NCBI RefSeq assembly: GCF_010015445.1
Contig: NC_053120.1
Span: 1,799,278 to 1,863,277 of the forward strand
DNA: 64,000 nt
Direction: 5' to 3'
From: Perca fluviatilis
Taxonomy: Eukaryota > Chordata > Actinopteri > Perciformes > Percidae
Made by a program: the position numbers and the translations under genes. The first letter of the stretch is position 1. Every line of letters begins with the position of its first letter. The notes below the pieces were generated by a model. That model searched no databases and was not told the origin of the DNA. It saw only the letters and a program-made list of their open reading frames with translations. Positions 1 to 10,310 of this stretch are shown here, piece by piece.

Positions 1-301
1 GCTTTCAATTGGTGTGTCGCATGGCTGTATATTCTGAATATTTAATGCTTTAAAGTTATAAAAACGCGAATGAGTGGAAGTTTTATCGAGGTTACAGCGA
101 CGCAGTGTCCCGTCAACGGGGCAGTGATCCGAGAGGTTGATCCGTATATAAGGCGCTCCGTCGTTTTTTGAGAAAATTAAAGGCTTTTAAGTGTGCCTTA
201 TAGTGCGGAAAATACGGTAAGTAAAGTTGATTTCTAGAGCACATTTAAACACACATTAATCTGACCAAAGTGCTGAATAAAAGAACATTAAAATGTAAAT
301 A

Positions 302-511
302 TCAAAACCCAAAAAGAAGATCCCAACACCAACAACAAGCAGCAGTTCCCAAACCCAGAATGATAGACATGATGAGACCAGACTGAGAGATTAGAGAGTT
401 ATAATGGGTCTTTATCCCAGATATAAAAACAGAAATGGAGGGAGCACATCTGATATGTGAAGACAGCAGCTTCCACCGTCGTGGAGTAGCAACTGGAAAG
501 GCTCTGTCCAT
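302..511 (-). other. conserved 69-codon minus-strand ORF, possible transmembrane exon
   Basis: A 69-codon ORF that is also open in the paralogous block at 27734-27943, and largely open at about 33990-34180. Its C-terminal half is hydrophobic (SGLIMSIILGLGTAACC) and ends LLFGF-stop. A plausible splice acceptor (ctaatctctcag on the minus strand) lies just before the SGLIMS stretch. It could be the last exon of an antisense membrane protein or simply conserved flanking sequence. No function is assigned. Confidence 0.25.
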
Positions 512-628
512 ATTTGGCAGTTTGCAGATGATCTGTATCTGTGTTTTATTATAAAGTTAATGAAATAAAAGGTGTTCTACTTTGTCTCAGCTACAGCTCT
601 GAGTCTCTCCCTCTGCTCCCGTTTACCT

Positions 629-795
629 CACCACTGAGTCTCTCTTCATGTCCCGCCCACAACACTATCTGGTTGGTAGATGGTAGACGAGTATCAGCCA
701 ATCAGCACTCACCACTGAGTCTCACTTCATGTCCCGCCCACAACACTATCTGGTTGGTAGATGTTAGATGAGTAACAGCCAATCAGCACTCACCA
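629..795. repeat. 81-bp tandem duplication
   Basis: Two adjacent copies of an approximately 81-bp unit containing tcatgtcccgcccacaac and the CCAAT-like agccaatcagcactcacc. Only one copy is present in the paralogous block at about 28065-28148, so the duplication happened after the blocks separated. Confidence 0.75.
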
Positions 796-1110
796 TGACA
801 TGCAGCAGCCTCCAGCAGAAGCGTCTCTGTCTCCGGTGGAGTTGGTCTCTCTCCGGGCCAGTCCCCCTAAATCTAGAGCGCTCCTTTAATGAGTCATTTA
901 GGAAACTCTAAAGCTATTATTCCTAACCCAAACAGTCAGAAACAGACCATAATAAGTTCAAGTTCAAGTGTATTGTCATGTGCATTTAAAAGTACAAAGT
1001 ACAGAGAGAATGCAATGAAATGTGCTTTGTCCTGGCCCTTTCTTCTCATAAATACTGTCAATATAATTTCAATCAAATACAATAAAATGACATGAATACT
1101 GATGAAACAT

Positions 1111-1690
1111 TTTACCACTTTGAAACATCTTTAATTATTAGAATTATCATTTTACTTAGAAGTGCCATAGTTAAAGGCCTCATAAAGGCCACTGAGTCAA
1201 AGGAAGTCCACAGGTTCAGAATAGATGACTGTTTCAGTTCAAACTAGCAATGCTAGAGGAAGTGGTGAAAGCTGCAAAACGATAAATAAAGAAGATGCTA
1301 GAGAAAGAGGAAGTATAGAAACTCTGCACGTTGCTACGAATAGGAACCGAATGTCTGGACTGGCTGGAAGTGCAAGACGCTGCGTGGGACAGCTGCGAAG
1401 AGGAGGAAACGAGGAAGGATAAGAAGAGGACAGTTGAGAGATGGGGGTCAGACTCTGGAGTTAGGACGAGAGAGAGTCTTGAAGGAACTCTGACCTGGAT
1501 GCCTACGCTGTTTTTTCTTACAATACTGTTTACTAAACTATTAACGAAGAATCTCATCTCCTTGAGTCATTCCAGGATACTGGTTGAGGATCAACCAACA
1601 TGCAGAGGAAGGGCTAAATCGGGACAGGTTAAAGTGGAGTCAGATTAGATTTGGGCCTTAGGGCCCAAGGTCCAGAGGCAAACCCTCAGA
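1111..1690. other. no recognisable gene
   Basis: Two overlapping ORFs of about 105 codons (1331-1648 plus and 1234-1557 minus) have low-complexity composition and no family signature. I regard both as chance ORFs. Confidence 0.4.
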
Positions 1691-1737
1691 AATTCAACAT
1701 CAATACATAGTACAATCTAATATGTGTAGCAGGATAC

Positions 1738-2196
1738 ACATACACAAATACAAATACACACACACACATATATCCAAATACACACACACACACACATATC
1801 CAAATACACACACACACTTTCAAATACACAGACACACACAAACACACACACACATGCGCAAGGGTGGGGGTCAGTGGAGTGCAACATCCGCAATGATTTC
1901 ACACAACACAATAAACCACTAAATGTTTTATATTAGGCCATGCAACGTTCTGCAAGCAAATATAATGTAATCATGAAATCTAATCAGAATAGTCACATTA
2001 TTAACATATCAAAAAAATGAAACTCCATATAAAGATGTCACCACCTTTAATAAATAATCTCCAGATTAAGATGTCAGCACCTTCTCCGTCCCAGGTTAGG
2101 ACGGGTGTACTGCCTGCAGTAAATGAAGGGACATGCAGGTAAACCACACACCAGCAGCCTCTCCTGATGCTATCAGGACAGACTGAGGTTTGGCTG

Positions 2197-2230
<34 letters not shown>

Positions 2231-2345
2231 CAGCAGCCTCTCCTGATGCTATCAGGACAGACTGAGGTTTGGCTGATTCACACACACACACAGACACACA
2301 CACACACAGACCAGCAGCCTCTGCTGATGCTATCAGGACAGACTG
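1738..2345. repeat. (CA)n tracts and about 75-bp minisatellite
   Basis: CA-rich runs lie at 1738-1855. From about 2150 there are three copies of a unit containing accagcagcctctcctgatg and atcaggacagactgagg, separated by (CA)n. The same unit recurs at 34559-34620, 34770-34820 and 35617-35670, so it belongs to the receptor-unit low-copy repeat. Confidence 0.8.
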
Positions 2346-2499
2346 ACTGAGGTTTAGCTGATGCCAGGCCTGTTAAAGTGATGTCACACAGATGCAGAAA
2401 GAATAGATCGTTCTGAGAAAAACAGCATTTCACATGGGAACCGAGGTGTTCTGTAATTAGTTTACAGTCACATTGTGTTGATAAAATATTTTTACAACA

Positions 2500-2800
2500 C
2501 GCACACTACAAATACCTTGGCATTGTACTGGACAACAAGCTAAATGGGACTCTTGGACTGATCTTTTGCACACTAAGACACAGCAAAGAATGTACTTTTT
2601 GAAGAAACTGCTTGTTTTTAATGTCAATAACAAAATGCTCCAAATGTTTTATACTGCTTTCTTTGAAAGTGTTTTAACTTGCTGTATTATTATTTATTAT
2701 TATATATTATTATCTGCTGGTGAGGGAATACCACTGATTTCCAGAAAAAGACAATCAGAAAAACAGTTACAACTGCCAGAAAGTTACTTGGGATAACACT
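2500..2800 (+). pseudogene. LINE reverse-transcriptase C-terminal relic
   Basis: Translation gives YLGIVLDNKLN at about 2514 followed, after a frame break, by KTQQRMYFLKKL and LQMFYTAFFESVLT. This is the pattern that follows the RT core in Rex/Babar- and L2-like fish LINEs. The copy lacks the RT catalytic core and is followed by stops. It is a dead fragment; the exact clade is uncertain. Confidence 0.65.
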
Positions 2801-2859
2801 ACCGAGCATTGAACACATTTACAAAGACAGACTGGTGAGAAAGGCCAATAATTTTGCAT

Positions 2860-3315
2860 GTGACTGCCCCCGCTAACCCCACCATTTCTAAGGGTTTAGT
2901 AATGAAAGCCCTGTCTGACTCAATGAAAGATGGACTTGAGTTACTCTTTCTGCCCATGATATCATTTAAGGTACTCCAGAGTTTTCTTCTATCATACTTT
3001 ATATTATTTATCATTCATTTTCATAATACAATTTCTTCTTTTTGTTCATTTTATTCACATAGTTCCATATTTTACAGTATGTCTGCCATTCAGATGTACA
3101 TCCAGACCTTTAGGCCACTCGTTTGGCTTCATCTCTATCAACCATGGATTTTTTTAAATCCTCATCAATCCAAAATGTACTACTACCAACTGACAGTTAT
3201 AACGCTCATTTTCTTGACCGGTGCGTGCTTATCAATAACTGGAAGCAGCAGTTTCATGAATACATCAAGTGCAGCATCTGGGTCTGTCTTTTATTCACAT
3301 CAGACCAACAAGTAA
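2860..3315 (-). pseudogene. antisense LINE ORF2 relic (between endonuclease and RT)
   Basis: The minus strand reads DPDAALDVFMKLLLPVIDKH, then many stops, then DRRKLWSTLNDIMGRKSNSS and PSFIESDRAFITKP. This is the linker between endonuclease and reverse transcriptase in fish LINEs. It has opposite orientation to the neighbouring fragment at 2500-2800, so two insertions or an inversion are needed. Confidence 0.7.
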
Positions 3316-3960
3316 GGGATAATGTAGAGCGAGGCGGTTGTTATAGCGAATACAACCCCGACAGGGTGATCAGGACTGAAGGGGTTATACACTGGCTTAT
3401 TACATGGCTACTTACCAAATAAATCAATAATTTGACTAATATCTTGACAAAATATTGATTTAAATGGGAGTTTATTGATGTAAATACGATTGTATTGGTT
3501 CCACTAGAGAAAATAGTCCGTTCCGTCTCTACGGTTGGAATCCTGCGTCCATAGCAACGTAAACTCTGTAGCTTTTTAATGCAGCCCTTCGTCTATTACG
3601 TAACACCGCCTTACAGGCTGTGGCAGTAGCCGTATATTTTATGGGGTGCTGCCATGGTGGACAAATGACCCAGCTGCTGTTTTAATCACTGCAGCAATTG
3701 ACACAACATTAGCTGAAGCGTTGTAGTGAGCTAGCGGGCTATCGGCTGCTCTACTTCACATTAAACTGAACATTTCTGTTAACGGTGAAGTGGGACACGG
3801 TAAATGGCTTCTTTGGGAATATTTATTTGGACGTTTATGTCCTCATTCATCTCATTTCCTTTTTGCACAGCCGCTGCATGTTGACACACCTGTAGCTAAG
3901 TTAACGTTAAACAAGTTGCAATGTAGCTTAACTAACTAACTAGTGTTGTCCTTTTTTCAT
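3316..3960. other. no recognisable gene
   Basis: Unique-looking sequence without a convincing ORF, tandem repeat or transposon end. It lies between the LINE relics and the receptor-unit 5' flank. Confidence 0.4.
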
Positions 3961-3969
3961 AGGATTTAT

Positions 3970-4519
3970 ACATGTACCTAATACCTAAACTCAAGGATCA
4001 ATCTGAGACGACAGATTCAAGTTGAGCAGAGTTGACTGAGTCCAGCATAAAGAGGAACAAACCCAGCTGTGGGATCACCAACAGATCCTAAGTATCCCTA
4101 GCTTCAGACAAAGGAGTCAGAGCTCTGGTCAGCAGAGTCTCTGTCCAGTTCTCTGCTTTCCCTGAGACTTTATTTCTCCTCCACAGGACGGTGTCTTCTT
4201 TTCTCTAGGCAGACACAGATACACACACAGACACACACACACACTCAAACACAAACTCAAACACACACATACACACAAACAGACAGCCCCCCCTTCTCTC
4301 GTCTCTGAATAAGGTGTGAAGACATGTCAGCCTCTGTGGTTTTAGACTTGTGTAAAGGACATTTATTTCTGGACACAGGTGATGCTACAAAGTTTCCTCT
4401 GATGACGAGATAAAGAAGTCATGTTTGATTAAAAAATAAAAAGTAGAAAAGGCTGATGAGTGTAGGTGTAGAGTGTATATGAGCTGAGTGGTGTCAGTGT
4501 TTGTCGACCTCGGAGCAGA
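3970..4519 (+). promoter_or_regulatory. 5' flank of Ig receptor copy A with (CA)n tract
   Basis: The part 3985-4210 is repeated at about 35315-35550. The part 4290-4519 is repeated just before copy B (25615-25847) and copy C (30435-30672). It contains a CA-rich tract at about 4216-4285, an A/T-rich aaaaaataaaaagtag near 4432 and the shared ggtgtcagtgtttgtcgacc about 25 bases before the ATG. Conservation of all these in three copies suggests promoter and 5'UTR sequence, but no element was proven. Confidence 0.45.
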
Positions 4520-5884
4520 ATGGCTGCAGTCACAGAGCTCTCCTTCCTGCTGTTTGCTCTCAGCAACTACATCCATGCTCAAGAACTGATCTTCATCAGA
4601 GAAGAAGGATACTTTTACACCTTCAACCTCCCCGAGAACACCACCTCCTGCCTGATCTCCAGATCTGTTGGTGAGGAGCAGCTTGTCCTGTGGAACACCT
4701 CTGACCTCTGGTCCAACAGCTCCTCAGTACCTGAAGACCTGAAACAACGACTTGTCAGCTCAGTGAAAACTTCTTCTTACAGGATCCTCAACCTGACCCA
4801 TTCAGACTCCGGCCGGTACCGAGAGGAGTGTTGGACTGAGGGCAACGTGATGCATGACAACAACTTCACTATTACTGTTTGTAGGTCAACATATGCAAAA
4901 GGTTTTGCAGTGAGACTTGGAGGAACAGTGGACCTGCCATGTGAGGGAGCAGCTGATAATCTGGATATCCAGTGGCTCAAACAGGACTCTAGATATGAGC
5001 AAGAAACATGGAGCAGAGATTTTGGGGACAAGACGACATCAGTGATGGACAATGTTAGAGGAAGATACCAAGTGGTGACAAACACATCAGCTCTTCGTGT
5101 TTCCAACATCACAGCAACAGACTTTACACGGTACAACTGTCTGGTGATGAACCAACAGCAGTGTGTTAGCAGTCAACCTGTAGAGTTGGTACAGTATGAG
5201 ATGATCTACGGCTCAGTGGGAGAGACCGCTGTGTTGCCGTGCTCGATCACTGACTCCACTGATGAACAGCCCCCACGTTGGTCTAATCGGTTCTCCTCTG
5301 ACCTAGGACAACTAAACCAGACTGTTCCTTCAGTAGACCAAAACTACTCGCTGGTGTTTTCATCTCTAATGTTAAATCACTCAGGTTGGTACTCCTGTGA
5401 AGCCTCTATGAGAGAGCAACAGTATGATCTGGTTGTGTGTCCCAAATTTGCCCCCCCTGCTGTAGAGCTCTTCTCAGAGGGAGAAGAAGTGACTCTCAGA
5501 TGCACAAATAGGAGAGAGGATGAGTGGCATGTTTGGTTCATCAAGTCACACCGAACAGAGGGAAGAATCTTTAATGTAATATATGATCAGAGCATGAGCA
5601 GAGTGAGCAGGTACTATAATAATGGGAGTCTGGTTATCTCTAATATCTCAGTGGGGGACGCAGGGGAGTACTGGTGTGCATTTTCTAACCCATACGGTGG
5701 TCAGTGTGTGTCAACCAGCAGAACTGTGTTAGTGTACTTTGAGCCCTTTGGGATTTACTCCACCTTCTTCAAAGTGCGATGCTCAGTGCTCAGTGTCCTG
5801 CTGCTGATGCTCTGTGCTGCTGTAGTCGCTGTGAACCTGAGGACACGGAGAGGAGCGCAGCTTTCAGCTCACACACACACTTAA
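4520..5884 (+). CDS. intronless four-Ig-domain transmembrane receptor, copy A
   Basis: A single uninterrupted ORF of 454 codons encodes a type I membrane protein. Residues 1-20 are a hydrophobic signal peptide ending IHA, before QE. Four Ig-like domains follow: D1 about 21-121 (C44, W58, C104 after HSDSGRYREEC), D2 122-224 (C141, W152, C207), D3 225-307 (C241, W254, C293 with HSGWYSC) and D4 308-406 (C328, W339, C386 with DAGEYWC). A membrane segment covers about 420-440 (VLSVLLLMLCAAVVAV). The tail is only 14 residues, basic at first, with no tyrosine and so no ITIM or ITAM. There are many N-glycosylation sites. The ATG is chosen because it begins the signal peptide and is shared by all three copies. 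Fish Ig receptors usually carry one exon per Ig domain; here the whole CDS is in one exon. The ligand is unknown. A role in cell-surface recognition is inferred from the domains and from the tandem duplication next to an NLR gene. Confidence 0.85.
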   Translation: MAAVTELSFLLFALSNYIHAQELIFIREEGYFYTFNLPENTTSCLISRSVGEEQLVLWNTSDLWSNSSSVPEDLKQRLVSSVKTSSYRILNLTHSDSGRYREECWTEGNVMHDNNFTITVCRSTYAKGFAVRLGGTVDLPCEGAADNLDIQWLKQDSRYEQETWSRDFGDKTTSVMDNVRGRYQVVTNTSALRVSNITATDFTRYNCLVMNQQQCVSSQPVELVQYEMIYGSVGETAVLPCSITDSTDEQPPRWSNRFSSDLGQLNQTVPSVDQNYSLVFSSLMLNHSGWYSCEASMREQQYDLVVCPKFAPPAVELFSEGEEVTLRCTNRREDEWHVWFIKSHRTEGRIFNVIYDQSMSRVSRYYNNGSLVISNISVGDAGEYWCAFSNPYGGQCVSTSRTVLVYFEPFGIYSTFFKVRCSVLSVLLLMLCAAVVAVNLRTRRGAQLSAHTHT

Positions 5885-5904
5885 TATGCATATATGATCA
5901 TTTC

Positions 5905-5995
5905 ATCATTGGCTTTAATACACTGGTATACACTGGCTTTAATACAGTCCGGTATACACTGGCTTTAATACAGCCTGGTATACACTGGCTTTAAA
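5905..5995. repeat. 24-bp minisatellite after copy A
   Basis: About four imperfect copies of a unit reading tacactggctttaatacagc follow the stop codon. Copy C has about seven copies at 32085-32250 and copy B has none. Confidence 0.85.
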
Positions 5996-6179
5996 ACAAA
6001 GGAAGGGACACATTCATGCAGAGAAAACATTTCAACTAGAACACAAAAGAAACATAATTGATGGGAAATAAAAGATAAATACCCATTCTTATTGTTATAA
6101 TAATATCAAATAAGTTTTGAATGTTATAAGGTAACCTTTGATCTTGACAGGGTGCAGATATTAAGTTCAACTTCAAGTG

Positions 6180-6759
6180 TAATATCATTAGAGTTTAGAT
6201 TCTCTGCCCGAGCCTGAACTTGACCCATGGGCCGGGCCCTTGATCAAGCATTTGTGTTTTTTTAATCATGACTTCATTAGCCTAATTGGGTGTGAAGAAA
6301 GCTATATACCTCTCCAGATTCCCCCTGTAGCTCTCGGTGTATGTCCTGTCCTGTGCTGACTTGAGTGTGAGGTAAACTGGGCTACATGGTGTCTCCCCCC
6401 CCCCTCTGCAGCTCTGTTGTCGGCCAGTGCTACTGCATCAGACTGTGGAGAAGGACCGGATTAATTAGGTGATGGAGACCAGAAAGTCTCCTGTATGGTT
6501 CCAGGGCTTTGATTATGTTGTGGCCTTGATCTGTTACCCCCACTATTCAGCTGAGGGTCGAGTTTTTTCTTTCCATTCTTAATAAACAATCAATGTATGT
6601 TTACAGGCTTCGTCCTTGTTGCATTATTCATTAAGATTATTCTAAACAGATTTCTGGAGTTCAAACAACTCGGAATTGTAGTTGTCAGTTATAACGGCCC
6701 ACGTATTAAAAAATTGTCGGGTTTAGATCGGCTCATAATTCCAGTTATTGTGATGGGCC

Positions 6760-6765
<6 letters not shown>
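6180..6765. repeat. dispersed repeat, inverted relative to 14090-14740
   Basis: The stretch 6595-6765 (containing cggaattgtagttgtcag and ataacggcccacgtatta) is the reverse complement of about 14145-14250 plus 14350-14410. This identifies a mobile-element family present in opposite orientations about 8 kb apart. No coding capacity was seen. Confidence 0.6.

Positions 6766-6835
<70 letters not shown>
6762..6835. repeat. (CA)n microsatellite
   Basis: An almost pure CA run with one interruption. It marks the left boundary of the segment shared with 59338-60575, where an equivalent (CA)n is also found. Confidence 0.95.
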
Positions 6836-6837
<2 letters not shown>

Positions 6838-7206
6838 TCAGTTGTCTTTGAATCTGTTTTCTGGAGTTCCAGCAGGTTTAATGTGTATTATTCAGCCAAT
6901 CAGGACTTTTTGTTGACCATCAAACTGTTGAGTTGATTCTAACATTTCTTTCCTCTCCAGTCCTCAGGGAGAAAACTGACTCAGAGACTTTAACAGTCAA
7001 ATAATAAATGTTGGATTAACACTCACCCTGCCTCAGCCTTCAGTTTCCTCCTCCTGCTCTCTTCTGTCCTCTCTAAATGGAGTCTACGCTGACTGAACTA
7101 TTTCAGGTTCAGGGTCTCCTCCCTGTTCTCATGTACCTGGATCACCTGTTCACTGTTGCTCCTCCCCTCTCTGGTTACAGGAAATCACATGACTTTATCT
7201 GAGTGT

Positions 7207-7560
7207 GCCATTTGTGGCCTCTTCTCCCTCTAGTAGTTTGGTGAAAAGGGCTGTGGGTTTTCCCCCTAGGCTCAGATCTCTTTGTCTGTGTCCACATTTG
7301 GGGACAGAGCCTTCTCCAGGGCAGCTTCCAGGCTCTGGAACTTCCTCCCCCAAGAGATCCTCACCTCTGAGTCCCTCACCATCTTCCAGTCCCGCCTCAA
7401 GACCATCTCTTCACCTCTTCCTATCCCTAGCCCCACGCCCCCCTCCCTTTTCATCTGGGCCTGAATCTTGTTTTGTTCGTTCTGTTTTGTTCTGTTTTGT
7501 TCTGTTTTTATAATCTACCCTTCCCTGTAAAGCGACTTTGAGTCTATGAAAACACACAGT
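7207..7560 (+). mobile_element. L2/CR1-type LINE 3' end fragment
   Basis: Codons 7294-7464 read FGDRAFSRAASRLWNFLPQE then SLTIFQSRLKT, the usual C-terminus of L2/CR1-group ORF2 proteins. A short 3' tail follows with gtaaagcgactttgagtc. It is 5'-truncated and inserted in the duplicated NLR flank, where the 59.8-kb copy has none. Confidence 0.7.
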
Positions 7561-7599
7561 TTTCAGTTTAATCGGAGGCCTTTTTGGTTAAAATCAGGT

Positions 7600-8205
7600 T
7601 TAACACAACTGCTGGAACAACAGCATGATTCTTGTCCCCCACTTCCAGCCGTGTCCCGATCCTGTGTCCATCTGGATTCCCCCCGGGGTTGGATCAATGC
7701 CGAGGGTTTCTGAGATAAACTCGTTCAGTAACGTTGCTCTTTTCAGCTCCCTCCGGTATCCCAACCAATCTGAGGTTGTTGAGTTGGGATCTGTCTTCAG
7801 CTGTGGCCAGCCTGTCTGTCAGTAGTTGTATGTCCTCTTTAGTGGCTGCTGCTGGAGCTCAGAGACTGACAAATTTCTTTCAGATCCACCGTTTCTTCTG
7901 ATATCTTGCTCAGCATCCCGTGAATCTGAGCCATATCAGGCTGGTCCGTGCTAGTGCTAGCTGTGGGATCTTTGCTAGCTGCTACTCCCTTCATACACAT
8001 GTTGAGCTGAGTCTGTGCCGCTTGTTCAATGTTTCAGCCAGAAGACAAACTTTTGCCTTCTTCTGACATTTTGAGTTCCATGTAAAATGTAGAAGAAAAA
8101 TGCCTATACATGAAAGTATTTTAGGATATATTAAGGATATTAACCCAAAAGACAGAAGGAGCACACGTTTCAAGCTGCCATCGCTTATCCCTGCATCACG
8201 TGACC
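7600..8205 (-). pseudogene. antisense L1-type LINE ORF1 fragment
   Basis: The minus strand reads DPTASTSTDQPDMAQIHGML, then a stop, then AEDRSQLNNLRLVGIPEGAE, and in a shifted frame NEFISETLGIDPTPGG. The AED-RS-x-NNLRxVGIPE pattern is the start of the RRM-like domain of L1/Tx1 ORF1 proteins. At least one stop and one frameshift are present. The 5' end of the element is near 8205. Confidence 0.7.
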
Positions 8206-8417
8206 ACACACAGATCAGTTTTTACCTCTCCTGCTGCTGGTGAATCTGCCACCAAACACACCACATAACTGATAATATTCAGCATTTAGAGATAAAGTTT
8301 CTCCTACAGACACTTTGCTTTAAGTTTTCTCTCCATGTTGTGAACTGCAACATGTCCATGTATTTATTTTAACCATTTCTAACAGACATTCTGTCTGATA
8401 TTTTAGTATATTAGTCT

Positions 8418-9467
8418 TTAAAGGGGTGATAGAATGATTATATAGGGTATTTTACACTGTTCCTTAAGGTCTCCTAATGGGGTATGTAACATTGGTTGGG
8501 CTGAAAATTGCCCGAATGATATTTTATTAGGCCCTTAACTACCCTGTGAATATGGCTCTATTTGGAACAAGAGCTTTTCTTCCAAATATGGTATGCTGAT
8601 GAATATTCAGAATGAGCTGCGCGCTGATTGGTTTGAGCAAACTACATAGAAACACATGGGAGACTCGACAGCAGGTCTCATTGCAAAGTTATACATTGTT
8701 TATCGGGCTATTTCGTTATTAAATTCACTTCTGATACTTTTTTAAGCGAGAAATCAACTATATAAAGCTCAAATATGGGCCGTTTTACAAAAATTGATGG
8801 CTAATTGCAAATTTGGTAAGACTGTGTGTCGGAGTTTAGCCGCTGGTGCCGCCTCGCAATTTAATGTATATTTGTGAAGACAAAGTGTTTCGTTAGCTGT
8901 GACTGTCCCTTCAATCCTAGCTACAAATCATGGATAGTTAGCTTCCTTTTCGCCTTAATTCGATTATATTACAGTTTGCTTCGCACTGCCAGGGTTGTAA
9001 CTGAAATAATAGGCTAAAGCAACGACAGTTTATGGAAAGCCCAAGTGTAATTATTGTCAGATCTTGGTCCTGAATGATGAGGAAGTGATATTAATAAGCG
9101 TTGTGAATCATGTATTTACAGCGTTGGCTATTTTTTGTTGTTGCCAGTTTTGTTTCCTGTTTTAGGAAGTAGCAACTGTATTGCTTTTTGTCCGTAAAAC
9201 CGTGTCTGTTTCCTTCATATTTCTGAAGGATTATCTTTTGTTTGCTATGTAAAACATGCGGCTTTGGTAGACTTGTCCTTGTTTGTGATTGGTCATATGG
9301 AGCAAACCCCGCCTCTTTTATGTGAAGGTGCGCCGCTGGCTGGTTGATTGAAGTTGTTGTTAACCAGTGTCGTGACTCAGCTTATTCAGGACCACGGTTG
9401 TTAGGTTAGTTAGTTAGTTAGTCTTCTGCTAACTCTAAAATATATGATCATGTCAACTGGCTTGAGT
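8418..9467. mobile_element. TTAA-flanked MITE copy (right-end type), mosaic
   Basis: It begins TTAA then AGGGGTGATAGAATGATTAT and matches the reverse complement of the right half of the complete MITE at 36667-38307. From about 8955 to 9465 it matches the reverse complement of 61471-62040. No ORF of known function. Confidence 0.65.
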
Positions 9468-10310
9468 CCTTAAAGGGGTGATAGAATGCAAAACCGATTT
9501 TACCCTGTCATAGGATAACGACAGTTCAGTGGGTAAATAGGACATACATAGAAGCTCAAAATCCCATTGACTCCTCTTTACTATGAAAATCTCATATTTT
9601 GAAACTGCCGCTGAAAACGGGCGAATCCCAACAAAGCTGAGTTGCTTACGTAAGCATCTCAAAATCCGGACACTTAAGAGAACAGTCACGCCCCAACATT
9701 TACATAGGCTACACAACTGACCTGAGATCAGGTAGTCTTCTGAATCTAGCTAGGTCACGCAGATCTCTGCTATTCCATTACAATTCACTTCTGAAACTTT
9801 TTTATGCGAGAAATCAACCATATAAAGCTCAGATATGGGCCGTTTTACAAAAATGGATGGCTAATTGCAAATTTTGTCCGACTGTGGGTCGGAATTAAGC
9901 AGCCGGTCCTGCCTGGGTTGTTGCCTCGCCGCCCGGCCTGCTGTGAGCTCCGTTACGGCTGGCAGCCATACCCGCGCAGAGTCACCGGTAACACCGCTAA
10001 TGGACCACTAAACGCCGAGGCTCTGACAGAGCTCCAGGGCCTGCAGCTCACCTCTTCCTGCTGGCTAAATGTCCGGTATGTGTGAGTGAGAGCGCGGTCA
10101 GCGAGCTTGTTACACCAGCAATCTGTTACCACAGGTTCCAGTTATCTTTTAATGTGTGTAATTATAATGTGTTGAGTTATTTAAACAAACGATTGGGGAA
10201 ATAAACGCCGCTTGTCCGCGAGTCTCATTGATAGCGCCTGCGGCTGGATGTAGCTCTATCAATGAGAGCTAGCTAGCCTCTTCTTCATGTTAACTGAGGC
10301 ACAACAACAA
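9468..10310. mobile_element. TTAA MITE copy (left-end type)
   Basis: Starts TTAA then AGGGGTGATAGAATGCAAAA and follows the left half of the element at 36667-38307, including the ccgactgtgggtcggaa and gagctccagggcctgcagct blocks. The right half is missing. The ORF at 9804-10085 is shared with the 37-kb copy only as repeat sequence and is not a gene. Confidence 0.65.

Larger units (their letters stand above)
200..1110. repeat. Ig-receptor unit 3' flank block (copy 0)
   Basis: This block is closely similar to 27640-28420, which follows Ig copy B, and to parts of 33890-34160 and 35880-36120, which follow copy C. Shared landmarks are the stretch reading agcacatttaaacacaca, the CCCAAACCCAGAATGATAGA motif and the tttaatgagtcatttagg motif. 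In the other copies the block lies downstream of an Ig receptor gene, so its presence at the left edge implies another receptor copy just outside the window. This is inferred from sequence similarity seen by eye. Confidence 0.75.
6835..8417 (-). pseudogene. paralogous copy of the NLR gene 5' flank and first non-coding exon
   Basis: Bases 6835-7206 and 8206-8417 align by eye with 59338-59815, 59815-59932 and 60485-60575, the region upstream of the NLRP1-like gene. Shared landmarks are cggtcagttgtctttraatc, gggagaaaactgactcagag and cttcagtttcctcctcctgc. The minus-strand splice donor AGG|GTGAG at 7027/7026 corresponds to the one at 59618/59617. No NLR coding exon follows beyond the (CA)n at 6762, so this is a truncated duplicate. 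LINE fragments interrupt it at 7207-8205. Confidence 0.75.

Noticed and set aside
1738..2345. Possible CRISPR-like array from repeated units
   Set aside because: Units are separated by CA microsatellite, not by unique spacers, and the genome is clearly vertebrate.
4777..5136. Minus-strand ORF of 119 codons inside Ig copy A
   Set aside because: It is the antisense shadow of a conserved coding region; the same shadow occurs in copies B and C.
9804..10085. 93-codon ORF also seen near 37030-37335
   Set aside because: Both lie in copies of the same TTAA MITE; reading-frame similarity follows from repeat identity and the two diverge by frame-changing gaps.
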